Of a stretch of DNA of 64,000 nt, positions 63,356 to 64,000 are shown piece by piece. Within the stretch, counting starts at the first letter, position 1. Each line of letters starts with the position of its first letter. Source of the DNA: JBMNEH01 sp050948665 (GTDB taxonomy: Bacteria; Bacillota; Clostridia; Christensenellales; UMGS416); assembly GCA_050948665.1 (NCBI GenBank), contig JBMNEH010000001.1, positions 1,178,001 to 1,242,000 of the forward strand, read 5' to 3'. The translations under genes were made by a program, and so were the position numbers. The notes below the pieces were generated by a model. The model did no database searches and had not been told where the DNA came from. It worked only from the letters and a program-made list of their open reading frames with translations.

Positions 63356-63999
63356 ACCACGGGATACCAGAAGGCTTCAATCTGCTTCGGATAAGCGGGC
63401 GTGCTCTCCACTGTTATGCCTCGCCAACGGGAGAACGCAGCAGGGAGCGCGTCAGAGAAGCGCAGATATCTTGCCCATAGGCAGGGGTGTATCACACGGA
63501 ACCGCTTATTAGCGGTTCTGTTCCCATATAGGTCATCGCCAAGGACAGGCGTTCTCAAATAGGCCATATGCGCCCGAATTTGATGGGTTCTTCCTGTATG
63601 TAATGCTATTGAGGCCCGACAAATTCCATCTTTCCTTGCATAGACGTGAAACTCTGTACGTATGGGCAAAGCCTTCGGCTGCTTTCTCGAGGTTACACGA
63701 ACTTTTGACGCTTTCGCGTTTTTTGTAATCCATGCACAGGCATCTCCCGAGTCAGGAGGATCGCCTACAAGTATGGCATCATATTCCTTAGAAATCTGCT
63801 TATCCCAAATGGCGATAGCTGCCTGTCTGGCCTTTTCTGTAAGAGCGAATAGCACGACTCCTCCTGTCCAGTAATCCAGTCTGTGACACGCGGAAACGGG
63901 GAGTCCCTTTGCGCGAAGCAAACCCTCAAGGGTAAGACCCTCGCTACCGCAGACCTCGATTCCAGGACATTTTTCTACCGCCATCCAGTCCTCGTCTTC
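63352..63999 (-). CDS. RluA-family pseudouridine synthase (5' partial)
   Basis: The frame runs off the right edge of the window; about 215 residues are seen. It converts uridine to pseudouridine in rRNA or tRNA. The catalytic motif HRLDYWTGGVVLFA, the start-region EDEDWMAVEKCPGIEV and HTGRTHQIRAHM are typical. Target sites are unknown. An internal ATG at 63984 is unlikely to be the start because homologous sequence continues upstream. Confidence 0.92.
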   Translation of the reverse strand, partial: EDEDWMAVEKCPGIEVCGSEGLTLEGLLRAKGLPVSACHRLDYWTGGVVLFALTEKARQAAIAIWDKQISKEYDAILVGDPPDSGDACAWITKNAKASKVRVTSRKQPKALPIRTEFHVYARKDGICRASIALHTGRTHQIRAHMAYLRTPVLGDDLYGNRTANKRFRVIHPCLWARYLRFSDALPAAFSRWRGITVESTPAYPKQIEAFWYPVV

Positions 64000-64000
64000 G

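Noticed and set aside
1..64000. CRISPR array, insertion sequences or prophage
   Set aside because: No regularly spaced direct repeats, transposase, integrase, terminase or capsid genes were seen.

Overview
This window comes from a bacterium of the phylum Bacillota, most likely an anaerobic member of class Clostridia. The evidence is the order ylxM-ffh-rpsP-khpA-rimM-trmD-rplS, the tilS-hpt-ftsH block, an mraZ-rsmH-ftsL-pbp-murE-mraY-murD-ftsW-ftsQ-ftsA-ftsZ division cluster, cdaA-cdaR, a methionine T-box, Gram-positive ribosome binding sites and many TTG/GTG starts. I cannot name the genus from sequence alone. No plasmid or phage genes and no CRISPR arrays are visible.

Layout. 1-0.7 kb: end of a ferredoxin-type aldo/keto reductase. 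0.8-4.8 kb: SRP and ribosome-maturation operon, in which ylxM carries an apparent one-base frameshift. 4.8-8.9 kb: tilS, hpt, ftsH. 9-21 kb: a PHP phosphoesterase, a VanW-type wall protein, then a carbohydrate block (TIM-barrel isomerase, cytoplasmic GH5, MFS transporter, class II aldolase, phosphohexomutase), a YtvI-like permease and a secreted 5'-nucleotidase with a LysM domain. 21.2-23.8 kb: a Met T-box and metNIQ. 24.1 kb: tRNA-Ala(CGC). 24.3-33.9 kb: an accessory surface region with a short Ig-like secreted protein, a giant repeat protein (InlB B-repeats, about ten Cna-B domains, two FctA pilin-type domains, no sortase signal) and an orphan extracellular solute-binding protein. 34-38.7 kb: carbonic anhydrase, a zinc-ribbon protein, a phosphoesterase and two tandem GH5 enzymes. 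38.8-51.9 kb: the division and cell-wall cluster, preceded by a clear MraZ operator of 10-bp-spaced repeats. 52.2-57.1 kb: another GH5 enzyme on the minus strand and a heterodimeric ABC exporter. 57.4-64 kb: cdaA-cdaR, a COG2509 flavoprotein, a small membrane protein, a P-loop ATPase, a PIG-V-like glycosyltransferase and a partial RluA pseudouridine synthase.

The most unusual part is the division cluster. Its penicillin-binding protein keeps the nucleophilic serine but has lost both catalytic lysines (SxxK is SSFG, KTG is TTG), so it looks like a pseudo-transpeptidase. The adjacent FtsW and FtsA are also divergent at normally conserved motifs. murF, murG and murC are absent from the cluster. 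A 450-nt non-coding stretch between ftsW and ftsQ, roughly where murG often lies, carries its own -10 box and several long perfect inverted repeats, and may be an undescribed structured RNA. MraY, MurE, MurD, RsmH and FtsZ look essentially ordinary.
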